The notes under the pieces are model-generated. The model did not search any database and was not told the origin of the DNA. It worked only from the letters and a program-made list of their open reading frames with translations. From a virus: DNA of 33,711 bases. The position numbers and the translations under genes were made by a program. The stretch is from positions 1 through 33,711 of IMG/VR virus record IMGVR_UViG_3300007609_000924, one strand, 5' to 3'. The first letter of the stretch is position 1, and each line of letters starts with the position of its first letter. Below are positions 31,300-33,711 of this stretch, piece by piece.

Positions 31300-32253
31300 A
31301 TGTTTTTAAAATTAGGAAGCAAAGGTAATAACGTTGTATTACTTCAAGAATTTTTAAATATTGGAGTCGATGGAATTTTCGGCCGGGTAACAGAAACTGC
31401 AGTTAAATCTTGGCAATCTGATAATCGGCTAATTGCTGACGGAATTGTTGGTCCATTAACATGGTCTGCTATGAAAATAGATGAATTAGCAACCACAGAT
31501 ATATATGAAACAAATTATGTAACAGATAATGGTGTTGAGATAGAAGAATACTTTTTGCCTAAATCTGAATATATAACTGGTCCAACAACTAAAGAATATC
31601 TTTTTTTACATCATACCGCGGGTTGGCATAATCCGTATAATGTTGTTGATAGTTGGGGTCGTGACCGTAGAGGAAGGGTTGCAACTGAATTTGTGTTAGG
31701 TGGGCAATCTATTAAAGGCACTGACTCTGATCATGATGGTAAATTATTACAGTGTATACCAGAAGGCGGGTATGGTTGGCATTTAGGTCGCAATGGGTCT
31801 AGATATATGCATACCCATTCAGTAGGTATTGAAGTAAATAACTTTGGGTACTTAACAAAGGGTGGGTATAAAAAGAAAACGTCGTCTGGCAAACGAATAT
31901 GGGTAGATAAACTGCCAAATGCATATTATACATATGCAGGTACCGAAGTCCACGAATCACAAATAGTAACATTATCTGAACCATTCAGAGGATACAAATA
32001 TTGGCATCGTTACTCTGATGAACAAATTGAAACACTACGTAAATTTATTCTTTATATTGCCGATCGAGATAATATTGATATTAGACAAGGATTAGTACGA
32101 GAAGTTAAAAAGAATGGTGCCAAAGGGTTCGAATTTAACAAAGATGCGTATTATGGTAAAATTAAAGGAATGTGGACTCATACAAATACTCGAAAAGATA
32201 AATTTGACATGTTTCCGCAACCGGAATTATTAAATATGTTAACTGAATTATGA
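31300..32253 (+). CDS. endolysin: PG-binding domain plus amidase_2
   Basis: 317 aa. Residues 5-58 (LGSKGNNVVLLQEFL...GVDGIFG...AVKSWQ...DGIVGPLTW) are a PG_binding_1 domain. From about 98, YLFLHHTAGWH (H104 zinc ligand), RGRVATEFVLGG, GYGWHLG and HSVGIEVNNFG form the N-acetylmuramoyl-L-alanine amidase (Amidase_2/PGRP) core, which cleaves the bond between MurNAc and L-alanine. A long C-terminal segment may add cell-wall binding. No signal peptide, so export should depend on the holin. Its stop overlaps the downstream holin by four bases (ATGA). Confidence 0.92.
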   Translation: MFLKLGSKGNNVVLLQEFLNIGVDGIFGRVTETAVKSWQSDNRLIADGIVGPLTWSAMKIDELATTDIYETNYVTDNGVEIEEYFLPKSEYITGPTTKEYLFLHHTAGWHNPYNVVDSWGRDRRGRVATEFVLGGQSIKGTDSDHDGKLLQCIPEGGYGWHLGRNGSRYMHTHSVGIEVNNFGYLTKGGYKKKTSSGKRIWVDKLPNAYYTYAGTEVHESQIVTLSEPFRGYKYWHRYSDEQIETLRKFILYIADRDNIDIRQGLVREVKKNGAKGFEFNKDAYYGKIKGMWTHTNTRKDKFDMFPQPELLNMLTEL

Positions 32254-32729
32254 AAAAAATGAAATTAACGCCAATTTGGAATATATTATTAAATATAAAA
32301 ATGCATAAATTAGAAATTATATTGGGATCAATTGTATCTGGAATAACATTTATATGTACATATTTCTGGAATATAACTTTAGAAAATCACGAACAATTTA
32401 TAGGGTTATTGGCGGTAATTTTATTAGACGGGATATTTGGAATTATAGCCGGCACTAAAAATGAAGGATTCCAAACACGTAAAGCAATTAAAATTTTAAG
32501 AACTACATTTATTTGGATAACTATATTGTCGGTATTATTGTCAATCGAAAAAGGATTTGCAGGAATGTCATGGTTAAGTGAAACAATTACAATTCCATTT
32601 ATTATATTACAATTAATTTCAGCATTAAAAAATGCTTCGATGGCAGGTTATATTAAATCAGATGAACTTAATCATATATTAGACCAAATTGATATTCATA
32701 AAGGATCTAGAAAAATAAAGCACAAGTAA
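32250..32729 (+). CDS. phage holin
   Basis: 159 aa. Predicted membrane segments at about 23-43 (IILGSIVSGITFICTYFW), 50-68 (FIGLLAVILLDGIFGIIAGT), 87-101 (TFIWITILSVLLSI) and 111-127 (ITIPFIILQLISAL). The LLAVILLDGIFGIIAGTKN...TRKAIKILR block is the hallmark of the phage holin_4/toxin-secretion holin family (LD...G...K......S), and the C-terminus is charged (IDIHKGSRKIKHK). Coupled to the endolysin by ATGA. It opens the inner membrane to release the endolysin. Confidence 0.85.
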   Translation: MKKMKLTPIWNILLNIKMHKLEIILGSIVSGITFICTYFWNITLENHEQFIGLLAVILLDGIFGIIAGTKNEGFQTRKAIKILRTTFIWITILSVLLSIEKGFAGMSWLSETITIPFIILQLISALKNASMAGYIKSDELNHILDQIDIHKGSRKIKHK

Positions 32730-32765
32730 TTTTTATATTTGTATAATATTTTATATATTAAATAT

Positions 32766-33113
32766 ATGAATTACAAATTATTAATTTTTTCTGCACTTTT
32801 ATTTATATTGGGACAATCATTAGTATGGATACAAACCAACGGCCCGTTGGTATGGCCATCTATTAAAACATATAAATGGGCGTTGTTATTGTTGGGAATG
32901 CCCATCACAGCATTATTTATGCATGCAACTAAGCTAGCTGTTGGCGGATTTGACGGAGAATTTTGGCCGGCTCGATTCGTTTCATTCGTTTCCGGCATCA
33001 TTATATTTTCTATATTCACGTGGCTATTCAAAGGCGAAGGAATCACCATGAAAACTATGATATCATTGGCATTATCAGTTATTATAATATTTATACAATT
33101 GTTTTGGAAGTAA
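32766..33113 (+). CDS. small four-TM membrane protein
   Basis: 115 aa from ATG 32766; a TTG at 32739 is in frame but in the AT-rich gap and not needed. Hydrophobic segments at about 4-22 (KLLIFSALLFILGQSLVWI), 37-55 (WALLLLGMPITALFMHATK), 69-88 (ARFVSFVSGIIIFSIFTWLF) and 95-113 (MKTMISLALSVIIIFIQLFW). The layout LGQ.LVW.QTN...VW......W...L.G.P...LF...TK...GFDG.FWP.RF is one I recall from other marine phages, without known role. Next to the lysis genes, it may help lysis or exclusion. Confidence 0.7.
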   Translation: MNYKLLIFSALLFILGQSLVWIQTNGPLVWPSIKTYKWALLLLGMPITALFMHATKLAVGGFDGEFWPARFVSFVSGIIIFSIFTWLFKGEGITMKTMISLALSVIIIFIQLFWK

Positions 33114-33114
33114 T

Positions 33115-33134
33115 TATATTTATTAATAAATAAT
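33115..33134 (+). promoter_or_regulatory. candidate late-type promoter motif
   Basis: TATATTTATTAATAAATAAT directly after the previous stop, an AT palindrome (TATTTATTAATAAATA) like those at 14947 and 30964, 22 bases before the next start. Confidence 0.42.
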
Positions 33135-33156
33135 AACAAAATATATAAATAGGCCA

Positions 33157-33711
33157 ATGAAAGGTAAAAATACCAATATATCATTTTTCGATAGCGTGAT
33201 GCGACGATTAAATATACAGCCTACTACAGAAAAGCGTAAATTTTTTCGAGCATGGCAACAAGCTGAAAACACAAATGCAAAATATAATCCATTAGCTACA
33301 ACAATGGATATAAATGCATCGGGACAAACAGATTTTAACAGTGTAGGAGTAAAAAATTATCCAACTGAAGATGACGGTGTAGATGCTACCGTTAAAACAT
33401 TGCAATTAGATCGATATTATAAAGAATTAACAGATAAGTTAAAACGAGATGATATAACAGCAGAAGAGTTGGCTCAAACCACCGGCCCTATAGCAACATG
33501 GTCAGGGGGTAACGGCACGTATATAGCCAAGCGCCTGGGAATCAATACGAATTCAACTAATACTCAATCAACGCACAAAATAAGTACCAATTCCAAAACA
33601 ATATCCAATTGGAAACGAGTTAAAGAATATATTGCAAATAATTTTGCAGATCCGGTATTATTAGATAACAATCGAATTCGGTTCAAACATGAAACTTCAC
33701 TAATTGTTATT
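33157..33711 (+). CDS. partial gene, cell-wall/virion-associated candidate
   Basis: 185 codons, open at the window end; ATG at 33157. The N-terminal part has FFRAWQQAENTNAKYNPLATTM, ASGQTDFNSVGVKNYPTEDDGVDATVKTL and YYKEL; this AW.QAE......NPL.TT......FNSVGV.NY.....G..AT..TL pattern occurs in phage and bacterial lysozyme-like or virion proteins. The remainder (Thr/Asn/Ser-rich linker at about 128-148) leads to a second domain cut off by the window. Position after the lysis cassette and a late-type motif supports a virion or cell-wall role. Function is not proven. Confidence 0.7.
   Translation, partial: MKGKNTNISFFDSVMRRLNIQPTTEKRKFFRAWQQAENTNAKYNPLATTMDINASGQTDFNSVGVKNYPTEDDGVDATVKTLQLDRYYKELTDKLKRDDITAEELAQTTGPIATWSGGNGTYIAKRLGINTNSTNTQSTHKISTNSKTISNWKRVKEYIANNFADPVLLDNNRIRFKHETSLIVI

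Noticed and set aside
32739-32765. TTG start at 32739 for the four-TM protein
   Set aside because: It adds nine residues in the AT-rich spacer; the ATG at 32766 begins the first membrane segment directly.
32771-33184. Minus-strand ORF of 137 codons
   Set aside because: It lies opposite a clear membrane-protein gene, is hydrophobic by mirror composition, and no other gene is on the minus strand. The same holds for the other minus-strand ORFs.
1-33711. tRNA genes, CRISPR arrays, insertion sequences, replication origin
   Set aside because: I saw no cloverleaf with a GTTCRANYC-type arm, no regularly spaced repeats, no transposase and no iteron cluster. A tRNAscan and repeat search would confirm.

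Overview
The window reads as part of a large, AT-rich, tailed-phage genome of the T4-like replication type. Every convincing gene is on the + strand, packed end to end with many 1-14 bp overlaps (TAATG, ATGA). Hallmarks are a gp32-like ssDNA-binding protein (partial), UvsX/RecA, a FEN/RNase H nuclease, a gp41/DnaB helicase, a split family B DNA polymerase, sliding clamp, RFC-like clamp loader plus probable small subunit, and a lysis cassette. Few genes have a strong Shine-Dalgarno; several start inside a recurring AAGTTATG context. A 55-residue basic protein resembles the Hc1 histone H1-like proteins of Bacteroidota. Together these hint at a Bacteroidota (flavobacterial) host, but that is an inference.

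Layout. 1-4.5 kb: recombination/replication (gp32-like, uvsX, FEN nuclease, HPRT-like phosphoribosyltransferase, helicase). 4.6-8.2 kb: nucleotide metabolism and small genes (B12-dependent class II ribonucleotide reductase, Hc1-like, DUF5522-like, a second phosphoribosyltransferase, a SLOG/DUF2493 protein). 8.2-10.5 kb: folE-queD-queE, the early 7-deazaguanine pathway. 10.5-11.4 kb: thioredoxin, GroES-like co-chaperonin, small membrane protein. 11.4-14.9 kb: a DNA polymerase gene broken in two around catalytic motif C by a gene for an EDxHD (Vsr-like) homing endonuclease. 15-16.9 kb: small unknown genes, including a QueD-like T-fold candidate. 16.9-19.4 kb: a GT-B glycosyltransferase overlapping a DpdA/TGT-like transglycosylase. 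19.4-22.4 kb: sliding clamp, dUTPase, clamp loader, zinc ribbon, gp62-like subunit. 22.5-24.1 kb: Cas4/RecB-like PD-(D/E)XK nuclease, an unknown and a second SLOG-like protein. 24.2-30.9 kb: a surface-glycan-like module of six glycosyltransferases and a sulfotransferase-like protein, with remnants of at least one broken glycosyltransferase gene. 31-33.1 kb: lysis (holin-like, PG-binding/amidase endolysin, second holin) and a membrane protein. 33.2 kb to the end: a partial gene.

How it fits together. Replication and dNTP supply (RNR with thioredoxin, dUTPase) sit with a DNA-modification route: FolE, QueD and QueE make a 7-deazaguanine base and the DpdA-like enzyme would insert it into DNA. No queC is seen, so the base may stop at 7-carboxy-7-deazaguanine or use an enzyme encoded elsewhere. 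Two candidate promoter families are visible: TTGG followed by about 20 nt and TATAAT/TATTAT (eight sites), and an AT-palindromic TATTTAT..TAAATAAT-type motif before several units, including lysis genes, that could be a late-type signal.

The most unusual locus is 12.8-14.1 kb: the polymerase break, an extra Hint-like tail on the N-terminal half, the endonuclease, a 34-codon ORF carrying the YTDT of motif C, a strong inverted repeat, and a GTG restart supplying TDS.
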